The notes below the pieces were generated by a model that had not been told where the DNA came from, searched no databases, and was given only the letters and a program-made list of their open reading frames with translations. A stretch of 64,000 bases of DNA from Nocardioides kongjuensis. Lineage in GTDB: Bacteria; Actinomycetota; Actinomycetes; Propionibacteriales; Nocardioidaceae. The DNA lies in assembly GCF_013409625.1 (NCBI RefSeq), contig NZ_JACCBF010000001.1, positions 3,723,001 to 3,787,000 on the forward strand. Reading direction: 5' to 3'. Below, piece after piece: positions 35,545 through 43,994 of the stretch. The translations under genes and the position numbers were made by a program. Each line of letters begins with the position of its first letter. Within the stretch, counting starts at the first letter, position 1.

Positions 35545-36363
35545 ATGGCGGACAAGACCATGCAGCTGACCGACGTGGCGAGCCACGTGCGGTCGGGCAT
35601 GACCATCGGCATCGGCGGCTGGGGGTCACGGCGCAAGCCGATGGCACTGGTCCGCGAGCTGCTGCGCAGCGACGTGACCGATCTGACCGTCGTCACCTTC
35701 GGCGGCCCCGACGTGGGCATGCTCTGCGCCGCGGGCAAGGTCAGGCGACTGGTCTACGGCTTCGTCTCGCTCGACAGCATCCCGCTCGACCCGCACTTCC
35801 GGGCCGCGCGCGAGGCCGGGACCGTGCAGACGACGGAGTACGACGAGGGCATGTTCGTCGCCGCCCTGCGCGCCGGCGCCAGCCGGCTGAGCTTCCTGCC
35901 GACCCGCGCCGGACTCGCCTCCGACGTGCTCACGATGAACCCGCACCTCAAGACCGTGGCGTCGCCGTACGACGACGAGGTCTACGTCGCCGTCCCGGGT
36001 GTCCGGATGGACCTCGCGCTGATCCACCTCAACCGCGCGGACGCGGCCGGCAACGGGCAGTACCTCGGCCCCGACCCGTACTTCGACGACCTGTACGCCA
36101 TGGCGGCCGACCGCACCATCATGAGCGTCGAGAGCATCGTCCCGACCGAGGAGCTGACCGCGACCGCCGCACCGCAGACGCTGCTGGTCAGCCGGATGTT
36201 CGTCTCGGGCGTCGTCGAGGCGCCGGGCGGCGCCGGGTTCACCAGCTGCGAGCCGGACTACGGCCGCGACGAGGCCTCCCAGCGCGCGTACGCGGAGGCC
36301 GCACGCGACCCGGAGGCCTGGGCCGCGTTCGAGAAGACCTACCTCGAGGAGAGCACCCGATGA
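35545..36363 (+). CDS. IpdA-like subunit of a ring-opening acyl-CoA hydrolase
   Basis: A 272-aa class I CoA-transferase-fold protein. By memory it matches IpdA of Mycobacterium and Rhodococcus closely: SGMTIGIGGWGSRRKPMALVR, TDLTVVTFGGPD, YGFVSLDS, DPYFDDLYAMAADR and EAPGGAGFT. IpdAB hydrolyses a carbon ring next to a keto group on a CoA ester in steroid C/D-ring breakdown; the catalytic Glu in DEGM is conserved here (Glu101). The ATG at 35545 has GGAGG. It overlaps the IpdB-like gene by four bases. Confidence 0.85.
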   Translation: MADKTMQLTDVASHVRSGMTIGIGGWGSRRKPMALVRELLRSDVTDLTVVTFGGPDVGMLCAAGKVRRLVYGFVSLDSIPLDPHFRAAREAGTVQTTEYDEGMFVAALRAGASRLSFLPTRAGLASDVLTMNPHLKTVASPYDDEVYVAVPGVRMDLALIHLNRADAAGNGQYLGPDPYFDDLYAMAADRTIMSVESIVPTEELTATAAPQTLLVSRMFVSGVVEAPGGAGFTSCEPDYGRDEASQRAYAEAARDPEAWAAFEKTYLEESTR

Positions 36364-37127
36364 GCGAGAACGCCGACGTCACCCGCGCCGAGGTCTGCGT
36401 CGTCGCCTGCGCCGACGCCTGGCGCGGCTCCGGCGAGATCCTGGCCCACGCAGTCGGCCTCGTGCCGACGATCAGCGCCCGGCTCGCCAAGCTGACCTTC
36501 GAGCCCGACCTGGTCCTCACCGACGGCGACTGCTTCTTGATGAGCGAACCGCCGCCACTTGGTCGCAACGCCTCCGCCGGCGGGACGGTCGAGTCATGGG
36601 CGCCGTTCCGCCGGGTCTTCGAGATCCTGGCGACCGGCCGGCGCCACAGCATGATGGGCGCCAGCCAGGTCGACCGCTACGGCAACCAGAACATCTCCTC
36701 GATCGGCGACTGGCGCAAGCCGACCCGGCAGCTCATCGGCGTACGCGGTGCACCCGGCAACACGGTCAACCACCGCACCGACTACTGGGTCAGCAACCAC
36801 AGCGCCCGGGTCTTCGTCGAGGCCGTCGACGTCGTCTCCGGGGTCGGCAACGACCGGGCCCGCGCCCACCGGGGCAGCGCGCTGCGCTTCCACGACCTCG
36901 GCGTGGTCGTCACCGACCTGGCCGTCCTCGACTACGACGACGAGGGCCGGCTCAAGGTGCGCTCGCTCCACCCGGGCGTCACGGCCCAGGAGGTCGCGGA
37001 GAACACCGGCTTCGCGATCGACACCAGCAACGCCGCCACGACGCGGCTGCCCACGGCCGAGGAGCTCGAGCTGATCCGCACGGTCCTGGACCCGAAGGGT
37101 CTGCGCGACAAGGAGGTACGACGCTGA
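36360..37127 (+). CDS. IpdB-like subunit of a ring-opening acyl-CoA hydrolase
   Basis: A 255-aa partner of the IpdA-like protein. Family stretches: AEVCVVACADAWRGSGEI, LTFEPDLVLTDGDCFL, MMGASQVDRYGNQNIS, RQLIGVRGAPGNTVNH and DPKGLRDKEVRR at the end. The high match to IpdB, rather than to plain succinyl- or acetoacetyl-CoA transferases, argues for C-C bond hydrolysis in a ring. The substrate may differ from the steroid one because the rest of that pathway is absent. Confidence 0.85.
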   Translation: MSENADVTRAEVCVVACADAWRGSGEILAHAVGLVPTISARLAKLTFEPDLVLTDGDCFLMSEPPPLGRNASAGGTVESWAPFRRVFEILATGRRHSMMGASQVDRYGNQNISSIGDWRKPTRQLIGVRGAPGNTVNHRTDYWVSNHSARVFVEAVDVVSGVGNDRARAHRGSALRFHDLGVVVTDLAVLDYDDEGRLKVRSLHPGVTAQEVAENTGFAIDTSNAATTRLPTAEELELIRTVLDPKGLRDKEVRR

Positions 37128-37156
37128 GCGCGTCGTCCTCGCGTCACCGAGGCCGC

Positions 37157-37789
37157 TCAGGCGAGCAGGCCGCCGTGGAGCATCTCGAGGTACTGGTCGG
37201 CGACGGTGCGGTGCTGCAGGCGGCCGCGCGGGTTGTACCAGCGCACGGTCGACCAGATGGCGTCGCGGATGAAGCGGTAGGTGATGCCCGGGTCGAGGTC
37301 GGCGCGGAAGTCCTCCTCGGCCTGCCCCTGCTTGAGCACGCCGAGCCAGACCTTCTCCACGTCGAGGCTCGCCTTGTGGACGAAGGCGAACTCGGGCGTC
37401 GTGGCCAGCAGGGCCGACTCGTTCTGGTAGAGCGCGACCGCGAACGGCACCCGGTGGATGGTCTCGAAGGAGTTGTAGATCAGCCCGTCCAGAGCCTCGC
37501 GCGGGGTCTGGCCCCGCTCGGCGATGTCGCGGATCTCGCTCAGCAGGTTGCCCATGAAGTCCCGGAGGATCTCCGTGAGCATGGCCTCCTTCGAGTCGAA
37601 GTGGTGGTAGAGGCTGCCCGACAGGATTCCCGCCTCGTCGGCGATGTCGCGCACCGTCGTCTGCGAGTAGCCGCGCGTCGCGAACATCTCCGCCGCGATC
37701 GCCAGGAGCTGGGCGCGCCGGGACGACCCCGCGCCATTGCTGCGGCGCCGACCGCCGCGGGCCGTAGCCTCGTTGTTGCTGCTCGCCAT
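37157..37789 (-). CDS. KstR2-like TetR repressor, likely master regulator of the island
   Basis: A 210-aa TetR protein whose HTH, TTVRDIADEAGILSGSLYHHF, is nearly the same as in KstR2, and whose C-terminus (YRFIRDAIWSTVRWYNPRG) also matches that family. KstR2 is released by a CoA ester of the pathway (HIP-CoA); here another acyl-CoA is likely (inference). ATG 37789 has AAAGGATCAGG upstream. It is divergent from the FadD3-like ligase gene, with a perfect KstR2 palindrome between them. Confidence 0.88.
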   Translation of the reverse strand: MASSNNEATARGGRRRSNGAGSSRRAQLLAIAAEMFATRGYSQTTVRDIADEAGILSGSLYHHFDSKEAMLTEILRDFMGNLLSEIRDIAERGQTPREALDGLIYNSFETIHRVPFAVALYQNESALLATTPEFAFVHKASLDVEKVWLGVLKQGQAEEDFRADLDPGITYRFIRDAIWSTVRWYNPRGRLQHRTVADQYLEMLHGGLLA

Positions 37790-37861
37790 GACCTGATCCT
37801 TTCCCACGGTCCCTCTCGCCGGACACACGGGCCGGCCGGGACGGGCAGGACTACAGTACCT

Positions 37862-37875
37862 AACAAGCACTTGTT
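37862..37875. promoter_or_regulatory. KstR2-like operator box 5, perfect palindrome
   Basis: AACAAGCACTTGTT fits AnCAAGnnCTTGnT at every position. A TACAGT -10 (37852-37857) lies just upstream for the ligase gene. Confidence 0.85.
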
Positions 37876-37893
37876 CACGAGGAGTCTCGCCTG

Positions 37894-39474
37894 ATGGCAG
37901 CACGGACCATTCCCGCCCTCCTGGCCCAGGGGGCCGCGACCCACGGCAGCCACCCCGCCGTCGTCGACGGTGGCACCACCGTGACCTACGAGGGCCTGCG
38001 GGACCTCGCCGTGGCCGCCGCCCGCTCCTTCCGTGCCATCGGCGTGGAGCCGGGCGACCGGGTCGCGATCTGGGCGCCGAACCGGGTCGAGTTCATCGTG
38101 GCGCTCCTGGGAGCGCAGTACATCGGTGCTTCCGTCGTGCCGCTCAACACGCGCTACCGCGGGCACGAGGCGCAGGTCGTGCTGCAGCGCTCGCGTGCGG
38201 TCGCGCTCGTCCTGTGCGACGGGTTCCTGACGACCGACTACTCCGCGATGCTGATGGAGGCCGGGGGCGAGGAGCCGGGGCCCGTCGTACCCGGCCTGCC
38301 GCACCTGCGCACCCTCGTCGACGTCAACTCCGCCGGCCGGGCGGGCACGCTCCCGTGGGTCGACTTCCTCGCCCTCGGCGAGCGGGTGTCGGTCGAGGAG
38401 GTCGAGAAGCTCGCGGCCGAGGTCACCCCCGACACCGTATGCGACATCCTCTACACCTCCGGCACGACCGGCATCCCCAAGGGCGTGATGAGCACGCACG
38501 CCCAGACCATCGGCGTCGCCGAGGTGTGGGCCGACGGCGCCTCGTTGTCCCCGCAGGACCGCTACGCGATCGTCAACCCGTTCTTCCACGGCTTCGGCTA
38601 CAAGGCCGGCGTGATCACCTCGCTCACCGCCGGCACGACGATCTACCCGGTCGTCACCTTCGACCCGGTCGCGCTCATGCAGCTCGTGCAGGACGAGAGG
38701 ATCACGGTGCTCCCCGGAGCGCCGACCATCTTCATCACGCTGATCAACCACGAGCGTCGGACCGACTTCGACCTCTCGTCGCTGCGCTTCGCCATCGCCG
38801 GCGCGACCTCCGTGCCGGAGACCCTGTTCGAGCAGATGCTCGACATCCTCGGCTTCGACACCGTCGCCCAGGCCTACGGGCTCACCGAGTGCGTCGTCGC
38901 CACCGTGTCGCGCCGCAACGAGGACCCGCGCCACATCGCCGAGACCACCGGCCCGGGCGTCCCCGGCATCGAGGTCCGGGTGGTCGGCGGCGACGGCAAT
39001 GACGTCGAGGTCGGCACCGACGGCGAGGTGTGGCTGCGCGGCGACAACGTCATGCTCGGCTACTTCGAGGACCCCGAGGCCACGGCGGCCGCGATCGACG
39101 AGGACGGCTGGTTCCACACCGGCGACATCGGCCGCCTCGACGAGCACGGCTGCCTGAAGATCACCGACCGGATCAAGGACATGTTCATCACGGGCGGCTT
39201 CAACGTCTACCCCGCCGAGGTCGAGAACGTCCTGGCCACCCACCCCGCCGTCATGGAGAGCGCCGTGATCGGTGTCCCCGACGACCGGATGGGCGCCGTC
39301 GGCGCGGCCCACGTCGTCCTCCGCCCCGGCAGCTCCGCGACGCCCGAGGAGCTGATCGCCTGGGTGCGTGAGCGGCTCGCCAACTTCAAGGTCCCGCGCG
39401 ACGTGGTGCTCGAGGAGGCGCTGCCCCGCAACGCCAGCGGCAAGGTGTTGAAGACGGACCTGCGACAGGGCTGA
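37894..39474 (+). CDS. FadD3-like acyl-CoA synthetase
   Basis: A 526-aa adenylate-forming ligase. Motifs: LYTSGTTGIPKGVM (near 187), AYGLTE, WFHTGDIGRLDEHG, ITDRIKDMFITGGFNVYPAE, and the catalytic Lys in PRNASGKVLK. Stretches such as NPFFHGFGYKAGV and AIWAPN resemble FadD3, which activates the steroid ring acid HIP. It likely makes the CoA ester that starts the pathway and may yield the inducer of the divergent repressor (inference). GAGGAG precedes the ATG. Confidence 0.88.
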   Translation: MAARTIPALLAQGAATHGSHPAVVDGGTTVTYEGLRDLAVAAARSFRAIGVEPGDRVAIWAPNRVEFIVALLGAQYIGASVVPLNTRYRGHEAQVVLQRSRAVALVLCDGFLTTDYSAMLMEAGGEEPGPVVPGLPHLRTLVDVNSAGRAGTLPWVDFLALGERVSVEEVEKLAAEVTPDTVCDILYTSGTTGIPKGVMSTHAQTIGVAEVWADGASLSPQDRYAIVNPFFHGFGYKAGVITSLTAGTTIYPVVTFDPVALMQLVQDERITVLPGAPTIFITLINHERRTDFDLSSLRFAIAGATSVPETLFEQMLDILGFDTVAQAYGLTECVVATVSRRNEDPRHIAETTGPGVPGIEVRVVGGDGNDVEVGTDGEVWLRGDNVMLGYFEDPEATAAAIDEDGWFHTGDIGRLDEHGCLKITDRIKDMFITGGFNVYPAEVENVLATHPAVMESAVIGVPDDRMGAVGAAHVVLRPGSSATPEELIAWVRERLANFKVPRDVVLEEALPRNASGKVLKTDLRQG

Positions 39475-39510
39475 GCTCCGAGCTCCACGGACTCCGTCAC
39501 TATCTCTCAA

Positions 39511-39529
39511 ACCAAGCAAGTGCTAGGTT
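39511..39529. promoter_or_regulatory. KstR2-like operator box 6
   Basis: ACCAAGCAAGTGCTAGGTT. TAGGTT at 39524-39529 is the -10 box, 6 bases before the ATG at 39536, as at box 2. Confidence 0.85.
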
Positions 39530-39535
39530 GTCTCC

Positions 39536-40036
39536 ATGGCGACCGACGCACGCGTCGCGGACGGCGGGCCGGGCCCGGCGCTCCACTCGACGACCTTCCG
39601 ACTGAGCTACGCCGACACCGATCCGGCCGGGATCCTCTACTACGGGGCGTGGTTCCCGTGGATGGAGCGGATGCAGAGCGAGTGGTTCTGGCTCAACGAC
39701 CTGCGCCAGGACGAGCTCAAGGAGCGCCACGGGTTCTGGACGGTCACCGCCCACACGGCGTGCGACTACCTCGAGGCGGTCGGGCTGTTCGACGAGATCC
39801 GGATCGAGCTGCGGCTCGGGGCGGTCGGCCGGCGCTCCTTCGAGATGCTGCACCGCATGGTGCGCACCGCTGACGACAAGGTCGTCGCGCGAGCGCGGAT
39901 CCGGATCGTCGCCGTCTCCCCCGGCATCGACTCGGTCGAGATCCCTGCACTGCTCCGCCGCCACCTCGACGCCTGGGCGCAGGGCGCCCGCCTCACCCCC
40001 ACGAACAGCGACCAGCCCACGGAGGCCACCGCATGA
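39536..40036 (+). CDS. 4-hydroxybenzoyl-CoA-type thioesterase
   Basis: A 166-aa hot-dog thioesterase. YADTDPAGILYYGAWFPWME holds the 4HBT signature with active-site Asp29. Length is slightly above the usual 140. Leaderless start. It overlaps the next SDR gene by four bases (ATGA), forming a three-gene operon. It would free an acid from its CoA ester at the end of a branch or as a safety valve (inference). Confidence 0.86.
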   Translation: MATDARVADGGPGPALHSTTFRLSYADTDPAGILYYGAWFPWMERMQSEWFWLNDLRQDELKERHGFWTVTAHTACDYLEAVGLFDEIRIELRLGAVGRRSFEMLHRMVRTADDKVVARARIRIVAVSPGIDSVEIPALLRRHLDAWAQGARLTPTNSDQPTEATA

Positions 40037-40776
40037 GCTACGGAACCACCCTCGTCACCGGCGCGACCGGCGGTCTCGGCGCGGAGATCTGCCGCCGCCT
40101 CGCCGAGGACGGAGCGGAGCTGCTCCTCCTGCACCGGCGTACGGCGCCCGACGCACTCGTCGCCGAGCTCGGCAGCAGTGTCCGGGGCACGCGGCAGTGC
40201 GAGCTCAGCGCCGCCGCGTCGGTCGCTCAGGCGATCGGCGAGCTGGAGGCCGAGCACGGCCGGGTCCACACAGTCGTGCACGCGGCCGGCCCGCACGTGC
40301 CGATGGTCCACCTCTCGAAGGTCACCCCGGAGCAGTTCGCCACCCAGGTGGACCAGGACGTCGTCGCGTTCTTCAACCTGGCCCACGCGGTGCTGCCGTC
40401 GCTGCGCGCGACGCAGGGCTCGCTGACGGCGGTCACCACGGCCGCGACCGTGCGCTACCCCGTGCGCGACGGCCTCTCCTCGACGCCGAAGGCAGCGGTC
40501 GAGGCGCTCGCGCGCGGCCTCGCCGCGGAGGAGGGTCGGTTCGGCGTGCGCGTCAACTGCGTCGGGCCCGGCATGCTCACCGACGGCATGGCCGAGCGCC
40601 TGATCGCCGACGGCGACCTCGACGAGCGCGCGCTCGACGTCGCGCGGACCAACATCCCCCTGCGCAGGTTCGGCACGGCGGCCGACATCGCCGAGGCCGT
40701 CGCGTTCCTGGCCAGCGAGCGGGCCGGGTTCATCACCGGCCAGAAGCTCGACATCGACGGCGGCTACGGCGTCTGA
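40033..40776 (+). CDS. SDR-fold protein lacking the catalytic tyrosine
   Basis: A 247-aa SDR fold: LVTGATGGLGAEI, HAAG instead of NNAG, and GQKLDIDGGYGV. At the YxxxK site the sequence is SSTPK: Ser149 replaces Tyr, while Lys153 stays, and the preceding serine position is Thr. Ordinary alcohol oxidation is therefore doubtful. It may be an atypical reductase of the enoyl- or dienoyl-CoA kind, or a non-enzyme. It sits 10 bases before another, intact SDR. Confidence 0.8.
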   Translation: MSYGTTLVTGATGGLGAEICRRLAEDGAELLLLHRRTAPDALVAELGSSVRGTRQCELSAAASVAQAIGELEAEHGRVHTVVHAAGPHVPMVHLSKVTPEQFATQVDQDVVAFFNLAHAVLPSLRATQGSLTAVTTAATVRYPVRDGLSSTPKAAVEALARGLAAEEGRFGVRVNCVGPGMLTDGMAERLIADGDLDERALDVARTNIPLRRFGTAADIAEAVAFLASERAGFITGQKLDIDGGYGV

Positions 40777-40786
40777 GGAGACCGCG

Positions 40787-41521
40787 ATGACCAACGACAC
40801 GATCAACCTGGGCTTCACCCCCGGCGATGCCGTCATCGTCACCGGTGCCGGCAGCGGCATCGGCCGCGCGGTCGCGCTCGGCGCCCTCGATGCCGGCCTG
40901 CGGGTCAGCGGTTGGGACCTGCGTCCCGACGGACTCGGCGAGCTCGCCGACAAGGGCATCCACACGGCCGTCTGCGACGTCGCCGACGCCACCGCCCGCA
41001 CCACCGCGCTGGCCCGGACCACCGAGGCGCTCGGCGGCGTGCCGCGCTACCTCGTCAACAACGCCGGCCCGTCCTCGCAGGTCCCGCTCGACTTCGAGGA
41101 GGCCGTGCGGATCAGCGTCGGGAGCGTGCGGGGCCTGACCCAGGACTGGCTCGACGCGGGTACGCCGGCCGGTGCCGCCATGGTCGTGACGGCGTCGGTC
41201 GCCGGCAACAGGGTCGGCACGGAGAGCGACTGGTACTCCGCGTCGAAGGCAGCCGTCATGGGCTACGTGCGCCACCTCGCGGCCCACAAGGCCGACCGGA
41301 TCCGCGCCAACGGCATCGGGCCCGGCATGACCGACACCCCGCGACTGGCTGGCTTCGCCCAGTCCGACATGGGCCACCACATCCTCGGCCGGGTGCCGCT
41401 GAAGCGGATGGGGCGGCCCGAGGAGATGGCCTGGCCGATCCTCTTCCTGCTCTCGCCGCTGGCGTCGTACGTCAACGGCGTCTTCCTGCCCGTCGACGGC
41501 GGCTGGACGATCACGCAGTAG
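40787..41521 (+). CDS. SDR-family oxidoreductase
   Basis: A 244-aa classical SDR: VIVTGAGSGIGRAVA, YLVNNAGPS, catalytic Ser with WYSASKAAV, then VFLPVDGGWTITQ. Asp in GWDLRPDG suggests NAD(H). Its 3' end overlaps the convergent SDR gene by 11 bases. Last gene of the 4HBT operon. Confidence 0.86.
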   Translation: MTNDTINLGFTPGDAVIVTGAGSGIGRAVALGALDAGLRVSGWDLRPDGLGELADKGIHTAVCDVADATARTTALARTTEALGGVPRYLVNNAGPSSQVPLDFEEAVRISVGSVRGLTQDWLDAGTPAGAAMVVTASVAGNRVGTESDWYSASKAAVMGYVRHLAAHKADRIRANGIGPGMTDTPRLAGFAQSDMGHHILGRVPLKRMGRPEEMAWPILFLLSPLASYVNGVFLPVDGGWTITQ

Positions 41522-42371
41522 AGCTGCCCAGCCAGCCCGAGCGCTCCGGAGGGCGCAGCTCGCGCAGGGTCCGGGCCCGCTCCTCGAAGAGCTGGGCTGC
41601 CCGCTCGGGGTCGGTGAAGCACCAGAACTCGCCACGGGCCACGGCCGCGAGGAGCAGCGACGCCGCCCGGGCAGGGTCCATGCCCTGCTCCTGGATCGAC
41701 GCCGCCATCGCGGCGAACGTGGCCCGTGCGAGGTCGTCCACCGGCTCCGTCCCCCGGCGGACGTCGTCGAAGATCCGGGTCCGCACCCAGCCGGGCAGCA
41801 GCGCGGAGACCTGCACCGGAGCGTCGGCGGCGCGCAGCTCGAGGTCGAGGCACTGGACCAGGGCGAGCACCGCCTGCTTGCTGGCGATGTACGCCGACTG
41901 GTACGGCAGGGTGGTCACCGAACCCACCGAGGCGACGACGGCCAGCACGCCGGGACGCTCCTGGTCGGTCATCCGCCGCACGGACGAGCGCGCGCAGTGG
42001 AACGCGCCGTCGGTGTTGACGGCGAGCACGCGACGCCACTGCTCGGGCGTCGTGTCCCAGACCCGGTCGCCGGACTCGATGCCTGCGTTGGCGACGACGA
42101 GGTCGACGTTCCCGTGCTGCTCCCACGCCGAGGCGAACAGCGCGTCCACCGCGTGGCCGTCGGCGACGTCGAGCAGGTGCGCCTCGGCACTGCCGCCGCC
42201 GGCCACGCAGGCGGTCGCGACCGCGGTCGCCCGCTCCCTGTCCACGTCGGTGACGAGGACGTGCGCGCCGCTCGCGGCGAGCTCGACGGCCATCGCCTCG
42301 CCGAGTCCCGACCCCGCGCCGGTCACCAGCGCGACGCCTCCTGCGAACCGGTCCGCCACTGCTGCGCCCAT
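41511..42371 (-). CDS. SDR-family oxidoreductase
   Basis: A 286-aa SDR: ALVTGAGSGLGEAMA, VVANAGIES, catalytic Ser and Tyr-Lys in SVGSVTTLPYQSAYIASKQA. The C-terminal 60 residues (RAASLLLAAVARGEFWCFTD) are longer than in classical SDRs and match a branch whose last part follows a different plan from DGG enzymes. ATG 42371 overlaps the ligase stop (ATGA). Confidence 0.85.
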   Translation of the reverse strand: MGAAVADRFAGGVALVTGAGSGLGEAMAVELAASGAHVLVTDVDRERATAVATACVAGGGSAEAHLLDVADGHAVDALFASAWEQHGNVDLVVANAGIESGDRVWDTTPEQWRRVLAVNTDGAFHCARSSVRRMTDQERPGVLAVVASVGSVTTLPYQSAYIASKQAVLALVQCLDLELRAADAPVQVSALLPGWVRTRIFDDVRRGTEPVDDLARATFAAMAASIQEQGMDPARAASLLLAAVARGEFWCFTDPERAAQLFEERARTLRELRPPERSGWLGSSTA

Positions 42372-43858
42372 CAGTCCTCCTGGTCGTGGTCCCCCAGGTG
42401 CTCGGCGAGCATCCTGCGCACCGTGGCGCGCGAGAGCTTTCCCGTGGTCGTGTGCGGCAGGGCGTCCATCCAGACCACGGTGTCGGGCACCTCGTACCCG
42501 GCCAGTACAGCCCGCGCCTGCGCCAGCACCGCCGCGTCGTTCCGCCCATCGGCATCCACGCCCTCTGCGGGTACGGCGACCGCGACCAGCCGGTGCCCGC
42601 GCCGCGGGTCGGGCACGCCCACGACCGCCACCTGGGCGACGTACGGCGACCGAGCAAGTGCCTGCTCGACTCGAACCGGATCGACGTTGAACCCCGAGAC
42701 GACGAGCTGGTCGTCGACGCGCCCGGTGATGCAGAGGGTCCCGTCGGGGTGGAGGTGGCCCTCGTCGCCGGTGACCAGCCAACCGTCGGCGTCCGTGGGC
42801 ACGGCCACCTGGTAGCCGCGGGTCAGCACCCGACCCCGCGCGCCGGGCGGGACCGGAGAACCCAGGGCATCGACCACGACGACCTCGACGCCGGGGACGA
42901 CGGTCATCGGGGCGTGGCCGGCGTCGGCCAGGCGACCGATGTCCGGGCAGATCGCGACGGTGCCGCAGGTCTGCGTGAGCCCGTAGCCGGACGACACCCG
43001 CGGGATCCCGGCGCGGTCGGCCAGCGGCAGCAGGGCGTCCGGCCGCACCTCAGTCGCGCCGGTCATGAACAGCCGCACCTGGGGCCCCAGCCCGTCGCCG
43101 CCGAGCACGGCGCCCGCGAGGTCGTGCAGCAATGCGGGTGGTCCCGCGACGATCGTCGCCCCCGACTCCCGCACCAGCCCGGGCAGGGCCCTCGGGTCGC
43201 GCTCGGGCACGAGTCGCAGCGACGCGCCCGTCAGCAGCGCCAGCACCAGCAGGCCGTTGAAGCCGAACGAGTGGGCCAGCGGCACCACACCCAGCAGCCG
43301 GTCGCCGCGGCCGACGTCGAGCATGACCGCCACGTCGCCGTACAGCCGCACCAGGACGTCGTGGTCCATCGGGACCGTGCTCCGGTGCCCCGCCGTTCCG
43401 GAGGTCGCCAGCACCACGGCGGGCCCCGGCGACCGCACCCCACGCGGATCGGCCGACTCCAGGTCGATCTCGCGACCGGTCGGCACGGGGTGCGGAGGAC
43501 AGGCCAGTCCGAGGTCGAGCTCGCCCGCGACGGGGACCTCGGCAACGACGACCCGGGCGCCGACGCGCGCGGCGTACTCCTGCCTGGACGCGACCGGCTC
43601 CTCGGCACCGAGGGGCGCGAGGGTCGCGCCGAGCAGGTGGACCCCGGCGGCGACGAGCACCCACTCGACGGTGTTCCGGGCCTGCAGCACGACGACGTCC
43701 CCGGGCCCGACGCCGGCTTCCGCGAGCGCGGCGCCGACCGCACGAGCACGCGGCAGCAGCTCCGCCCAGGTCAGCCAGCCCCGGCCGTCGTCCACGGCCG
43801 GGTCGTCGGGATGCGTGCGGGCACGGTCGAACCACAGTTCGGCGAGGGACGCAAGCAC
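42371..43858 (-). CDS. Adenylate-forming acyl-CoA ligase with altered phosphate loop
   Basis: A 495-aa AMP-binding enzyme. The usual TSGTTGxPKG loop reads ATSGTAGHRSTVP here (residues 151-163), so the conserved Pro-Lys-Gly is missing. Other motifs are intact: GYGLTQT, WLVTGDEGHLHPDG, ITGRVDDQLVVSGFNVDP and the catalytic Lys in TTTGKLSR. Activity is plausible but may be slow or specialised. The start GTG 43858 has AGGGTGG upstream; GTG 43867 is an alternative. Operon with the SDR, under operator box 7. Confidence 0.82.
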   Translation of the reverse strand: MLASLAELWFDRARTHPDDPAVDDGRGWLTWAELLPRARAVGAALAEAGVGPGDVVVLQARNTVEWVLVAAGVHLLGATLAPLGAEEPVASRQEYAARVGARVVVAEVPVAGELDLGLACPPHPVPTGREIDLESADPRGVRSPGPAVVLATSGTAGHRSTVPMDHDVLVRLYGDVAVMLDVGRGDRLLGVVPLAHSFGFNGLLVLALLTGASLRLVPERDPRALPGLVRESGATIVAGPPALLHDLAGAVLGGDGLGPQVRLFMTGATEVRPDALLPLADRAGIPRVSSGYGLTQTCGTVAICPDIGRLADAGHAPMTVVPGVEVVVVDALGSPVPPGARGRVLTRGYQVAVPTDADGWLVTGDEGHLHPDGTLCITGRVDDQLVVSGFNVDPVRVEQALARSPYVAQVAVVGVPDPRRGHRLVAVAVPAEGVDADGRNDAAVLAQARAVLAGYEVPDTVVWMDALPHTTTGKLSRATVRRMLAEHLGDHDQED

Positions 43859-43916
43859 GTGTCCCACCCTGCCGGTGACTCGTTGGTAGGTCACGCCGGG
43901 TATCACCCCTTGGCCA

Positions 43917-43930
43917 ACCAAGCGCTCGTC
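43917..43930. promoter_or_regulatory. KstR2-like operator box 7, weak
   Basis: ACCAAGCGCTCGTC fits the KstR2 box with two changes, in the right half. It lies about 60 bases before the ligase start and 65 before the PadR start. Confidence 0.55.
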
Positions 43931-43943
43931 CGGGCGGGTCAGA

Positions 43944-43960
43944 TATACCTATTAGGCATA
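43944..43960. promoter_or_regulatory. Palindrome, candidate PadR operator
   Basis: TATACCTATTAGGCATA matches its own reverse complement at 14 of 17 positions and is very AT-rich for this genome. It lies 35 bases before the PadR start codon and between two divergent promoters. Confidence 0.55.
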
Positions 43961-43982
43961 GTTCGAACCGCTACCAGAACGC

Positions 43983-43994
43983 TAGGATGAGGCC
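43983..43994 (+). promoter_or_regulatory. Leaderless-type -10 of the PadR gene
   Basis: TAGGAT at 43983-43988 lies 6 bases before the GTG at 43995. Confidence 0.55.

Noticed and set aside
43859..43921. Upstream extension of the acyl-CoA ligase to a TTG at 43921
   Set aside because: It would start inside operator box 7, and the added residues do not match the family's N-terminus. GTG 43858 has a good ribosome site.
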